A stretch of DNA of 64,000 nt from Liriodendron chinense (taxonomy: Eukaryota > Streptophyta > Magnoliopsida > Magnoliales > Magnoliaceae), in contig PVNU02000424.1 in the NCBI GenBank assembly GCA_003013855.2, forward strand, positions 2,170,001-2,234,000, given 5' to 3'. The notes beneath the pieces are model-generated. The model made no database searches. It saw only the letters and a program-made list of their open reading frames with translations, and was not told the DNA's origin. Within the stretch, counting starts at the first letter, position 1, and each line of letters begins with the position of its first letter. Positions 22,601 through 31,998 of the stretch are shown piece by piece. The position numbers were made by a program, and so were the translations under genes.

Positions 22601-25600
22601 TCTGGATCAACACTCTGCAACTTTTCTTCAGTCAACCACGTAGATTCTGACGGTGGTTTGTTCTTCCATTCGACAAGGTATCTTTAGAAACCTCCGTCTC
22701 TCGTAGAAACGATGTCTTCATCCATGATTTCCTCAATCTCTTCTTTACGAATAATGGGTGGAGAAAGTCTATGAAAGGGACGAGAGATCAATGGTAGGAT
22801 TAGGGGAACGAACTAGATCCTCCACATTAAACGTTGGATTAATGCCCATTTCAGGTGGAAGGTCGATTTGGTACGCGTTGGACCCAATTTTCTACAATTT
22901 CTTGAATGGTCCAGCACCACGCGCTTGTAATTTCTTAGCGGAACCCTGTGAGAACCTCTCTGGCCTTATCCTCACCATTACATGGTCTCCTTCCTGAAAA
23001 TCTTGTGATCTACGATGATTATCAGCTGAAAACTTATAATTATCATTGCTTTGATTAATCCGCTGTCTAATATGTGTATGCAAATCATGGATGTGTTATG
23101 CATATCCATCGGCTGACTATGAAGATCTTTGGGTGACAGACATAGGTGAAACTAAAGGACTCTCTGAAAAAGCAATGGACTTAACAATCCTATGACCTAG
23201 AACTTGAAAAACTGAAACAAAAGGACACTTCTCATGGGTGACACATAATTTCTCATTATAAGTATTATAAACAAGGATGATTTTCAGGTATCCCAACACT
23301 TGAGAACACACACTATTAATACCAAGTCTTGAGCAGATCTTGCCATCAACCATTATGTTCAAAATGTCATCAAGATGCGGGATAGGGACTCTAGCCATCA
23401 TATCCACCATGAAGTGAATACGTCACAAGGTGGCATGACACTTGATTAAAGTTTTGTGGACGGCCATGATATGCCCACATTTGCACCATATGCCATCGTT
23501 TTTTAAAGTGAAAAGGGTAGGCTTGGCACACAAAACAAAACTCCAACTCAAATTCCTCATTGAATTCTTCCCCAAGAAGTTTATCAAATTGATGCTGCAT
23601 TTCTATATTTTCTGCGGGGTTCACCTGGTATGGAGGAAAGCTTGATAGGACCAACCCAGGGACAAGATCGATTGTGTGCTGAATGTCCCATTTGGGTGAA
23701 AATTTATTACATCAATCATCTGGTGGGATATCACAAGTCATGTGGGTGTCTACCATCATATCCTCACCAGTCTCATTTTCAAATTCATTCGTGTGCATTA
23801 TGGTAAGAGACTTAGATTGGGACTCTACATCACTTAAGTCACGCTTTGTCATTCTCAACGATGATGAGCAATCTGGAAGTGGTGCGGTCTCAATTTCTTC
23901 GACCTTTTCATCACTAGCACACACTTCATCATTCTCAACGATGATGAGCAATGTCTCAATTTCTTTCATTTCCTCACTATTGACGTTAGGCACGTACTCT
24001 TCCACTTCATAAACAACCTGATTGGATTCTTCCAACTAGCCATTCACCAAGATATTATCTCGCTTCTAAGAAAATATAATTGGTGTTAAACACTCCAATT
24101 GTTCATAAGCCGAGATTTCCTTAATGATGGGTTGGACCACTTTACAAGGAGGAGATCATATTGATTCTGTGTTTGGACGAGAAGGTGGGGCAACTCTCTT
24201 CTGAGCCAAGGGCTTTTGACGATAAGAGATGGGAAGATATTTTTCTTTCAAACGCTCTTTCATCTCGTCCCATTGTGAGATCGGAGCTCTCCCAACTCTA
24301 TCAATTCTTTACTCCAAATCTGCCCAAAACGACTTGGCTTGGCCCTCCAATTTCCACTTGGCAAACCTCACTCGATGATAATTCGACATATAATACCAAT
24401 TAAAAAAATAGTCTAAGTCTTCAAGCCAATCAAGGAATGATTGTGGTCCATGTGACCATTAAAGTAGGCCAACTCATTGGAGTTCGACTTTCCATTGGGT
24501 CTCGATGGCCACACGACAACACTTAATGGCCTTGAAGATCTCAAACGCCTATACTCCATTCACTACGGGGAGACTCTACGGACTGGGTGACTCACAATAT
24601 GAATGCGATGAATTTAAACTACAATGAACTGACACTAATTAATTCTAGATGATGCGACTCAAATCTGAAAATTTTCCAAATTAGGAAACTTTCTAAAATT
24701 GGAAACTATCTAAATCTGGAAATTTCCTAAAACAGACCTAAAAATCAAAACCCTAATTTTTTGTTATAACTTGATCTAGACAAAACTATGCAAGCCTAAT
24801 CTCTGATAACAAATTTGACGTAGGATGCCCTAATTATGATGCATGCTCATGAACTCATATAATCCAGCGGAAATAAAAGATAATAATAATATAAAATCTA
24901 GCATCAATCATCATGAACTAAGAAAATCATGAGGAAACATGTAATGGAGCAGGCCATTCATCACAACCACGAAGTATGAGATTCAATTATTGTTATGGTT
25001 GTATCCGGCGAGGAATGGAACCTCCCGATCTTGCATGGTCTTAATCCAAATACCCAATGTGAAATAGAGATTTTGAGAAATAGGGATTTTGGATCAAATC
25101 TCAAATCTAGGATCTAGAAGTTATGAGAGAATAGAAATAGAGAAAGAGGAAATAACAAGTTTACCTTAGAAGAAGTTTGGAGGGGCACAAGAAGAAAAGA
25201 GAAGAATGAGATCAAGGAAGAAGAAGAAGCACCATGAGAGAGGGAGAGGGAAGGAGGCAACCAAAGGGTATGCTTTTCATTAATCAACAACTAATCTCGT
25301 TTTTAGGGCTGAGCCCTCTTAAATAACCAATAAGAAAACATGAAAAATACCAAAATACCCTTAAAAATTAAGCAAAAACGAAACTTAAAACAAATTGTGC
25401 AAAAGTTCAGGCGCTCGGGCGCCCGAAGACGTCCAAAAACCTCTACACATGTGTCCTCCCAATGTGGGGTCTTCAATGTGTCAAATCACGTGTGTAGGGT
25501 CTTCAATGCTCCTCAATAGTCATCACGAACGACCCAGGCCCGTCATCATCAAGCCATAAAGATATAGGTGTCACTCGCCTCCTACGCCAATAAACCCTAA

Positions 25601-28600
25601 AGGGTTTGATGTCCGCATCACCTTACATTGGTCCTAAACTCATATATGAGACGGCTGTGAAGGTGACTAATCATAGCCTTCATCATTAGAGAAACTCCAG
25701 GTATCATTTCCGGTGTCGAGGCTGGATTCTCTCATGCCTCATGGGAAGCAAATGGATTCCACAGCTTGGGAGCAGAAGTAGCATGATGTGTTGTATATTT
25801 GGTGGTCTATCCCACTTTTCATAGTGCTCTAAGTTGCATAGAGACACGTGGACAGTTCATTCAACTGATGTGGACTGTCCACTAGGTCCTGCCACACTAC
25901 ATGAGCTACTGTGCAACCACTTTGGAGAACTCCATCCCATCTATCTGCAAGTTGTTATGGCTTTTTCAATAATCATCTTTGCTCGGGATTGTTAAACGGA
26001 AGTGGTTCTTTGGAACCATAGGCAATCCATGATGGCCCCCCACTAAATGGATGGTTCAAATTAGGGCATGTAGTCCTCTCAGACTCCAATTTCAGAGGAT
26101 TATAAATTGCATTTTTTACTATAAATTAGCTTCCTATTTCTACAGCATAATAAATCTGTTATAGTGAAAGGTAATAGAACAATCTGGCAACAACCTTCAT
26201 ACAATTAGTAGACATAAGGCATCTCGAGACTAGTTCAATAGATGATGATTTTTATCTAAAATTCACATGTTTTCCCCTCCAAGGGACCACCTCCCCATGA
26301 AAATCCAATGCATTTACTGGTAGAGTATATTCTAGATTTTTATCAGTTGAAACTCTTTAATGGATTTAAATTTTATATGCTGTTCAACATCAGCATAGTC
26401 TCTAGGATGACTTCAAAATTCTTGGTCTGGTGATCTTCAGTATTCAACAGAATTAAGGGCCAAACATTCCATGGATATGATCTTTAATCCATTAGATTTT
26501 ATGTGCATAGGCCATCCATGTTGCTTCCCATTGTGTCCATATTGTGGAATTTGGGTTAGTGAAACATGGACCCATTTGTATGACTACAAAGTCTTTGATC
26601 TTAAACTTTTGGGAGTTTTATGTGCCTAAGCTATGAGGCCAATTGCACCAATGTATTTGCATTTGTGTCTCTGAACCAAGGGTTGGAATTGTACGACTAC
26701 AAAGTCCAAGGTCTTTATATGCTCACGATTTTATGTGTAAAAGCCTTCCATGGTGAGTGGAAAAGGCCCGAGATTGTCTGTGCACAGTTCATTCACAGTG
26801 GGTACCTTCAAATTGATAGTCTGAAACACTCAATCATCGGGCCTACTTGTACTAATTTAAAATGGAATGTAATATGGTATCCTCTGGTTGAGGATGATAT
26901 CTGCTCATAGCAATTGCTAGAACTATCTAAATGTAGGAGGGCCAAGATTCTAGTCTCCTATGCTCCACTTCTAGGGAGGGAGAGCTGAAATGGAAAATAA
27001 TCAGTGGTCCTAAATGGGAAAACATGTGTCCATAGACCAATTGGTAAGATCATTCAACTGATCTATTTTTGGTGTTATGGCCAATCTCTGTCGACTACCA
27101 CAGACTGGACAGTTCAATTACAGCCAACATATGAATCTTTATACAGTTTTTTGCGTCCATGCAAATCAACCTAAAAGAAAAGGAAAGACATAGAGAGAGA
27201 AAGAGATATTGTAACCAGGGAATGGAGAAGAAAATACAGTCAAATCGTAGATAATAGCTCTAAAATTTAGAAACCATGCACCTAGGAAGGGACATCCAAA
27301 GGACATCCGATTTAATATATTTCTACATGCTAGTTTGTCAGAGAAAAAGGTAGACTATAGTTACTGATGACTTCTTTCAAGGTTTAAATTATTGTCTGAA
27401 ACCGATACTGTCGCCCGAAATCTTGCCCGATAACTACCGGTTTTGCCCATGAACGATACAGCTGTATTGGCCCGAAACAGCCCGATTCAGGGGCCACCCA
27501 GGGCCTTATTGGCGGTGAACAATATGATATCTGATTCACCGATTTAAAACCTTGACTCCTTTTGTCAGAAGAAAATCAACAAAGCAGGTCTTCTCACTGA
27601 AGTACCAAAAAAGAGATACATGTCAATCCTCTATAAGCAAGGCTACCAATGATAGGTTAGTTCCTATGGATTATGTTTTGCAGTTCCGAATTCCGTACAA
27701 ATGATCTGCATTATAACTATGCATTTTCCTTATTGGAACTTGGCCCCTGTTTATTGAACATAATAGCTGGCAACTAATCCAACCAAATTATGAACAACAT
27801 GGTCCTCTAGAATCATCAAGGGTCGTTTGGTAGCACAGATTTGGATTCTGACTTAAGAATCCAAATCCTGGATTGACTTTGCATTCATTCAGTTTCATTT
27901 GGCATCCTGGATTTTCAATCTTGTGGAAACCAGAAATTATGTTTGGTAGCTTAGATTTTGACTTAAGGGCTCTCAAAAGTGAGGAGGAAAGAGCAGTTAT
28001 GACAGTTGGAAAGGATTGGAAATTCAGGATTTTGCACCGCACCTTTTCTCTTGGGTTTTAAAAGGGGTTTTTTTAAAGATTTTCAACCCAACTTGGATTT
28101 GAAATCCAGGCTTTCTGTGGGGTGAGGTTTCAAACATGATTTGGTGAAAATCATGGATTGTAATTCCTAACTGCCCAAAACCCATGCTGCCAAATGACCG
28201 CTACTTCTCATGACATGGCACAACAAACACATTGAAGTTCATATGGTTATGCAAAATGCACTACTATAGATTGCAACAATTAATCATAACGAGGAAGTAG
28301 CCGTCAAATTGTAATTTACATGCCTCTCAAGTCTGACTAAAGTTGTAGAATAGCTATTTAGAACTTAGTTCATTTCTGTTCCATTTTATTGAACTAATTA
28401 TTGTAATTCAGTTCCATATCCATCTAGAGGAGGCATAATTTCAGAAGTAACCCAAATTCAGCAATGAAAACACAAAGGGAAAAAAACAAATATACATCAA
28501 AACAATAACAACCCAATTCATGAGAGAGAGAGAGAGAGAGAGAGAGCAGAATCAACATCAAAATTGCATACAATCCATCGAAATCCAACCTTCTTCGATG

Positions 28601-29235
28601 AATACAGAGAGCCCGAAATCTGTTGCCTTGAGAGATGAATCCTCCTCATTGCTCACCAACAGGAAATTCTCTGGCTTCAAATCCCGATGCATAACCCCCA
28701 TAAAGTGACAAACATGCACCACGTTCACGATGGCCCGTCCGATTGCTGCTGCGGCCCGCTCTGAGTAACTTCCCTTAGCAAGGATCCGATCAAAAAGCTC
28801 GCCACCAGAGCACAACTCCATCACCAAATGCAAGCTCCGGCCGTCCTCGTACATGCCCTTCAATTCGACGACGTTGGGCTGGCCGGTTAGATGCTGCATT
28901 ATAAGAATCTCTCTCCGGACGTCTTCCACGTCGCTCTTGGCAATGAGCTTCCGTTTGGGTATGGACTTGCACGCGAATTTAAGGCCAGTGGATTTCTCGG
29001 TGCAGAGATAGGTGATGCCAAACTGCCCTCGGCCAAGCTCTCTTTCGAATGTGTAGAAGGAGGTCACGTCTGACGTGGGTTTTGAGAGGATGGGGCTGGT
29101 GTGCCGAGACAAAGAGCGAGGAGGGCGTTTTTGGGGTCTTTGCATATTGTGGGGTGAGTCTAGAGGGTGTGATGGTGAGGCTTCAGAAGACGAGGAGATT
29201 GGGAATTCACGGCCTTTTGATAAACATAGGCCCAT
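16501..29235 (-). CDS. Calcium-dependent protein kinase (CPK29-like), 8 exons, 518 aa
   Basis: Ser/Thr kinase fused to a calmodulin-like domain; in plants it decodes Ca2+ signals by phosphorylating targets, often at membranes. Joined exons: 28590-29235, 21348-21491, 20044-20196, 18706-18821, 18443-18610, 18234-18361, 17151-17250, 16501-16602 (minus strand). They total 1557 bp, and every junction is GT-AG and in phase. The protein starts MGLC: Gly2 is a likely myristoylation site and Cys4 a likely palmitoylation site. The kinase domain (about 61-319) has GRGQFG, Lys90, HRDLKPEN (183-190), DFG (206-208) and APE (230-232). The autoinhibitory junction follows (about 330-360), then four complete EF-hand loops at 375-386, 411-422, 447-458 and 482-493. 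Length and exon sizes fit the family. The serine-rich N terminus resembles Arabidopsis CPK29 (subgroup II) from memory; the exact orthologue is uncertain. No coding lesion was seen. Confidence 0.93.
16603..17150 (-). other. CPK intron 7 (548 bp)
   Basis: GT-AG intron. It carries a fragment related to the GGCCCA-rich MITEs near 16780-16870 (GAGGCCCATGG and TGATGGGACCC), with no open frame of interest. Confidence 0.8.
17151..17250 (-). CDS. CPK exon 7 (100 bp), EF-hand 3 to 4
   Basis: Acceptor TTCCAG/GTTCATC and donor GATCAT/GTAAGT. It encodes FITRDELKQALTEYGMGDEA and the first residues of the fourth loop (DTDH). Confidence 0.92.
17251..18233 (-). other. CPK intron 6 (983 bp)
   Basis: GT-AG intron with a T-rich run at 17681-17698 and a MITE-like GC-richer segment at about 17905-18120 (GAGCCCTACAGTGGGTGG to GGGTCCCACCAGACC). 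No second coding signal. Confidence 0.8.
18234..18361 (-). CDS. CPK exon 6 (128 bp), EF-hand 2 and start of EF-hand 3
   Basis: Acceptor TTTTCAG/GCTGAT and donor AGTGG/GTAAGT. It encodes the second loop DVDKNGSIDYIE, the TATMHRHRLEREEN linker and the first part of the third loop (DIDKSG). Confidence 0.93.
18443..18610 (-). CDS. CPK exon 5 (168 bp), EF-hand 1
   Basis: Acceptor TTTAAG/GTCATT and donor GACGCT/GTAAGA. It encodes VIAENLSDEEIKGLKQMF and the first EF-hand loop DTDQSGTITYEE, with all calcium ligand positions kept. Confidence 0.93.
18706..18821 (-). CDS. CPK exon 4 (116 bp)
   Basis: Acceptor GAACCAG/AGCACC and donor TTAAAG/GTTAGT. It encodes EHPWLREDG through MKQFRAMNKLKKLALK, the end of the kinase domain and the pseudosubstrate junction that holds the enzyme inactive without Ca2+. 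Confidence 0.93.
19252..19729. mobile_element. MITE in CPK intron 3
   Basis: The left end GCATAGTTCAAAAACC (19252) and the right end GTTTTAGAACTATGC (ending 19729) are inverted repeats of about 16 bp with few mismatches. Inside, GACTCGACTCG and GAGTTGAGTTGAGTTGACTCG stretches form further complementary arms. The target duplication was not resolved. Confidence 0.55.
19425..19515 (+). repeat. tRNA-derived SINE head in CPK intron 3
   Basis: TACCTCACTGGTTAAGG resembles a Pol III box A, and GGGTTCGAATCTTGC (19480-19494) is a near-perfect box B about 45 bp downstream. A T/A-rich tail follows (19500-19520). It lies within the MITE. It is not a tRNA gene because it cannot form an acceptor stem. Confidence 0.5.
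20044..20196 (-). CDS. CPK exon 3 (153 bp)
   Basis: Acceptor GGCTTCAG/AGACAG and donor CTTG/GTGAGT. It encodes ETEKGIFDAILKGEIDF through KMLTPDPRQRITAAQVL, the kinase C-lobe including the conserved arginine of subdomain XI. Confidence 0.93.
20197..21347 (-). other. CPK intron 2 (1151 bp)
   Basis: GT-AG intron. CATGATAGAGTAGATATTTG occurs twice (20510 and 21139), which suggests an internal duplication or shared repeat fragment. No coding signal in it. Confidence 0.8.
21348..21491 (-). CDS. CPK exon 2 (144 bp)
   Basis: Acceptor CCATCAG/GGAAAG and donor GCTG/GTAAGG. It encodes GKVYRDMVGSAYYVAPEVL through SGVPPFWA, the activation-segment end and APE motif. The 144-bp size is the usual one for this CPK exon. 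Confidence 0.93.
21683..22538 (-). repeat. 3' LTR of the intron-1 chromovirus
   Basis: Matches 24816-25620 closely over its length, with several short insertions of its own (for example around 21920-21960). A purine run GACGAGGAAAA (minus strand, 22539-22549) abuts it as polypurine tract. It contains the palindrome-bearing GCGCTCGGGC motif near 22317. Confidence 0.88.
22550..23083 (-). pseudogene. Chromovirus integrase C terminus and chromodomain
   Basis: On the minus strand 22892-23083 encodes GDHVMVRIRPERFSQGSAKK, the usual integrase tail. After a shift, NPTFNVEDLVRSPN follows, and then a chromodomain-like segment (EEIMDEDIVSTRDGG, YLVEWKNKPPSESTW, near 22600-22750). In this group the chromodomain targets integration to particular chromatin. 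Stops and frameshifts break it. Confidence 0.75.
23117..23654 (-). pseudogene. Chromovirus reverse transcriptase remnant
   Basis: YQVNPAENIEMQHQFDKLLG (start of RT) and RVPIPHLDDILNIMVDGKIC are recognisable. The later segment jumps directly to a thumb-like region ending VLGHRIV, so the catalytic YxDD region is deleted. Confidence 0.7.
23690..24410 (-). pseudogene. Chromovirus gag remnant
   Basis: On the minus strand FAKWKLEGQAKSFWADLE and QWDEMKERLKEKYLP (24250-24370) match the plant gypsy gag core. A glutamate-rich segment (23712-24035) follows. The zinc knuckle and protease are not recognisable. Confidence 0.65.
24798..24815 (-). other. Primer-binding site of the intron-1 chromovirus
   Basis: On the minus strand TGTTATCAGAGATTAGG directly follows the 5' LTR and matches the initiator tRNA-Met primer site TGGTATCAGAG with one change in the core. 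Confidence 0.6.
24816..25620 (-). repeat. 5' LTR of the intron-1 chromovirus
   Basis: An 805-bp copy of 21683-22538. Its right border carries the second CCTTA copy. GCGCTCGGGCGCCCG near 25410 is an inverted repeat with core GGGCGCCC, the same core as in the unrelated copia LTRs. Confidence 0.88.
25626..27827. other. Intronic DNA, no gene seen
   Basis: Remainder of CPK intron 1. Only a GC-richer patch with inverted CCCGAAA/CCCGATTC motifs near 27410-27510 stands out, probably a MITE fragment. Confidence 0.4.
27828..28200. mobile_element. MITE in CPK intron 1
   Basis: The left end GGTCGTTTGGTAGCACAG (27830) and the right end ATGCTGCCAAATGACC (ending about 28199) form an inverted repeat of about 16 bp. 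AATCCAAATCC and related GGATTT-type words in both orientations fill the body. No open frame. The target duplication is not clear. Confidence 0.6.
28520..28546 (+). repeat. GA microsatellite in CPK intron 1
   Basis: An uninterrupted GAGAGA run of about 26 bases, 45 bases inside the intron from the exon 1 donor. On the transcribed strand it is a CT tract. Confidence 0.9.
28590..29235 (-). CDS. CPK exon 1 (residues 1-215 plus one base)
   Basis: The start is the ATG at 29235-29233, chosen because MGLCLSKG is the canonical acylated CPK N terminus. The exon carries the variable domain and the kinase N-lobe through DFGLSVFIEE. The donor is GAAGAAG/GTTGGA, a weak GT site. Reading through it gives a stop 10 codons later (28560), so intron retention would yield a 225-residue truncated kinase lacking the APE motif. 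Confidence 0.92.
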
Positions 29236-29270
29236 CTGGGAGGTTGGTCGTTTTTCTTTCTTCGCAGGTT

Positions 29271-29313
<43 letters not shown>
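29271..29313 (-). promoter_or_regulatory. CT tract in the CPK 5' leader
   Basis: On the plus strand this is (GA)n, on the transcribed strand (CT)n. It ends 36 bases before the start codon. CT-rich 5' leaders and GAGA-type binding sites for BASIC PENTACYSTEINE proteins are known in plants; their action here is inference. Confidence 0.6.
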
Positions 29314-29315
<2 letters not shown>

Positions 29316-29350
29316 CCTTCTTACAGAAATTTCATGGTGTTGGAAGGAGG

Positions 29351-29358
29351 ATATATAC
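29351..29358 (-). promoter_or_regulatory. Candidate TATA box of the CPK gene
   Basis: GTGTATATAT on the minus strand, about 115 bases upstream of the ATG and between two CT tracts. Transcription would start some 30 bases downstream, near 29320, next to the first CT tract. No other TATA-like site is as well placed. Confidence 0.4.
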
Positions 29359-29405
29359 ACAGAGAGGGGGTACTTTTCTTGCTTGCAGAGCTTTCAGGTT
29401 AGTGG

Positions 29406-29409
<4 letters not shown>

Positions 29410-29461
<52 letters not shown>
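29410..29461 (-). promoter_or_regulatory. Second CT tract upstream of the CPK TATA-like box
   Basis: About 51 bases of uninterrupted GA on the plus strand. It lies roughly 50 bases upstream of the candidate TATA box, so it would be promoter rather than leader sequence. Confidence 0.55.
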
Positions 29462-29463
<2 letters not shown>

Positions 29464-29927
29464 ATTTCTTGAGGAGCTTTCATGGTAAGTTGAATGATAG
29501 AGGATAGCAACAGGAGAAAGATACGAAGCGTGTTAGTCAGCCGCGCACTTTCATCTTCCCGTAACGGTTGGCATGTTGGATACTCTCCAGTGGTACCGCT
29601 ACCACCGTAAGCTACGGTGGTATCGCTGCAGAATTGGGGTCCACGTGATGTACTCACTACATCCGACCCGTACATCAGATGCTTCACTATACTTTACACT
29701 CAGTCCCACCAATTCGGCCCAAACAGAAACTCAGGAGGCTGAAAAAAAAGATATTAGCTGAGATGCAACTCCTACCCTTGATTCGTGTCCTTAAAAGTAG
29801 AAACAAAAATTGCTGTTTTTCAACTTAATTAGACCAGCCTCGGTGAGAAATTTAAGTCCCACTTATCTCTCACTGTACCGTGGTTTGGATGGAGCTGATT
29901 TTTCTGGTCCTGCGAGTAACCTATACT

Positions 29928-30276
29928 TAGAGATGTATACGAGCTAAGCTAGTTCAAAAAGCTCACTCAACTTAGTTTGTTTAAGCTCAACTTGTCTTGG
30001 CTTATAGGTTAGTTTAGGAAGCTCAAGTTTGAATTAAGAAGCTCGTTTGAAAACGAGATACGTTCCAGCAAGGGGGAACTACGCTCAGCATGACTTGAAA
30101 TTCAAATAAAGCTTGGCTCGCTTGAAATATATATATATATATATTACGTAAGACTCTACCTCCCTTCTTTTTTTTTTTTTTTTTTTTTTTTTTTTCATTT
30201 TCTCTCCCAAGTTCCACCCATCCTCATCCAGCCCAACTGTCTCTCACCATCTTTCCCTCCCTCCATTTCTTTCGAA

Positions 30277-30329
<53 letters not shown>

Positions 30330-30724
30330 CAGCTTTTCAGCTTCCTCCTTGCACCGCACTTGGTAACAAACGCTTGGCAATAAACGCTTGAGCATCTACT
30401 ACTACCAGGTAGGTTTTTATGTTTTTTTTAAAATAGAAAATACCTTAATTTTAAGGGTTTTTTGAGTCAAAAGATTGGGGTCGGGTCAGCGGGTTCAATC
30501 AATTGAGGTATTTGGCTGCTCTAAAAAATAATAGATAAAAACTTGGCTCGGCTTGATAGAGCTCGATTAGCTTGGCTCAAACAAAGCTCGATCGACTCAA
30601 CCAATAAGCCAAGCTCAAGCGGCTATTTTGAGCTCGATGTTCAAGCTAAGCCAAGTTCAAGCTCAGTGAGCTACTGATTAAGTCTAGCTCAAGCTTTGTT
30701 AAGCTCAGCTTGTGTTCAACTCTA
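29928..30724. mobile_element. hAT-like non-autonomous element upstream of CPK
   Basis: The left end TAGAGATGTATACGAGCTAAGCT and the right end, read as reverse complement TAGAGTTGAACACAAGCTGAGCT, match at 18 of 23 positions, the usual TAG-GAGCT form of Ac-like hAT elements. The 8-bp flanks CCTATACT and CCTAAAGG match only partly, so the target duplication has decayed. The body is full of AGCTCAAGCT words and includes TA, poly-T (30169-30195) and CT (30281-30323) tracts. Confidence 0.5.
30281..30323 (+). repeat. CT microsatellite and preceding poly-T
   Basis: About 42 bases of CT repeat at 30281-30323, with a 27-base T run at 30169-30195. Both lie inside the hAT-like element. Confidence 0.9.
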
Positions 30725-31457
30725 CCTAAAGGAACTCATCTAGAAGACAGGTTAGATGTTATGCATCTACCGTGTGGGCCCTACATCTTCTCGCTTAAGA
30801 GGATGCGGCTTCATCGTTTCGAGGACCCTGAGCACGGTGCTTCCGAGACTATGGGGCCCACCGTGATGCATGTATTTTATATCCACATGGTCCATCCGTT
30901 TTGCCATTTCATTTTACTCTACCGTACGCAGATCCAAATCTTAGGTGGGCCACACCAAAGGAAACAGTGGTGGATATTTGTGATTTCCTAATGGTGGGTG
31001 TTCAATCACCAATGTTTCCTGTGGTGTGGCCCACAGGAGATTTGGATCTGCTTGTTTTTGTTAGTACATATTTTGCTGTCAATTGGCGTGTTGGTCGCGT
31101 CTTGTCGTGTGAGCCCCGGTCGAAGATTTGAAGATCAAGACCTGAGGATTATGCTTCCTCCATTGCTCAAGCTCAAGCTGAAACAAGATCTCAGGTAAGT
31201 TGCATATAGATTGACCATAGGAACCCAAAACATCAAAGAATGGCGTAATGACTCACCTATCTTATCCCATTCCCTCTCGACCCTTGTGCAAGTTGATCAG
31301 GCTTGTGGTCCATGGCTGGTGCGAATCGTAATTGAAGATATGTCCAAACCTTGGACCCCATGCACCATATCACTTCATGCCTCACCTTGGAAATGATCAT
31401 CGGCTGTGTTGTAGGACCTGATCCAGCAAAACCTGCTGAGACAAGTTCATCTAGACA

Positions 31458-31998
31458 GCCGACCGGTCTTGACCGGTCGGCCAAACCTTCAAGATTTATC
31501 TAGCAAACCTGCTGCAATATCATTGTCTAGACAGCTGACCGGTCTTGACCAGTCGGCCAGGCTCCTCAACACACAATAGACAGCTTGCTGTGATGAATGC
31601 AGCTCGGCAGCCGACCGGTCAAGATCGGTCGGCCAGGAATTGCAAATATTGGTCAAAGACCTGCTGGATGAAGTTCAGCTGGACTGCCGACCGGTCTTGA
31701 CCGGTCGGCCAGTTATTCAAATCAATCCAGCAGTTGTGCTGCATTTTTCAGAAGCGCAGCCGACCGGTCTTGACCGGTCGGCCTGCATGTTTAAAACATT
31801 CCAGCAAGCGCAGCCGACCGGTCTTGACCGGTCGGCCTGAAGATTTCAAAATGTCCAGCAAGCTATACCGACCGGTCTTGACACGTTGGACTGCAAACTG
31901 CATTTTGTCCAGCAAGGTTTTCCGACCGGTCTTGACCGGTCGGGCAGACCCAGATTTGGCCTAGTGTTTTGAATTGCGACCGGTCCATCCGACCGGTT
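31458..31998. repeat. Array of GACCGGTC palindromes
   Basis: Nine copies of a 25-bp inverted repeat, GCCGACCGGTCTTGACCGG followed by TCGGCC, begin at about 31458, 31534, 31610, 31686, 31759, 31813, 31867, 31920 and 31976. Spacing falls from about 75 to 54 bp. Each can fold into a hairpin with a two- or three-base loop. Confidence 0.85.

Larger units (their letters stand above)
21683..25620 (-). mobile_element. Deleted Ty3/gypsy chromovirus in CPK intron 1
   Basis: Two LTRs (21683-22538 and 24816-25620) begin TGACATAGG/TGACGTAGG and end GTCCGCATCA, flanked by the 5-bp duplication CCTTA (21678-21682 and 25621-25625). The element reads on the minus strand, as does the kinase. Internally, gag, a shortened RT and the integrase C terminus with chromodomain are visible. 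Protease, most of RT, RNase H and the integrase core are missing. It is a decayed deletion derivative that could not move by itself. Confidence 0.9.
21492..28589 (-). other. CPK intron 1 (7098 bp), expanded by transposons
   Basis: Bounded by the donor GAAGAAG/GTTGGA and the acceptor CCATCAG/GGAAAG, which restore the kinase reading frame exactly. More than half of it is the chromovirus at 21683-25620; a MITE lies at 27828-28200 and a GA tract at 28520-28546. About 25626-27827 shows no recognised gene. Confidence 0.85.

Noticed and set aside
29049..29402. Plus-strand open frame overlapping the kinase start
   Set aside because: It lies antisense to CPK exon 1 and runs into the GA tract. The peptide has no recognisable domain.
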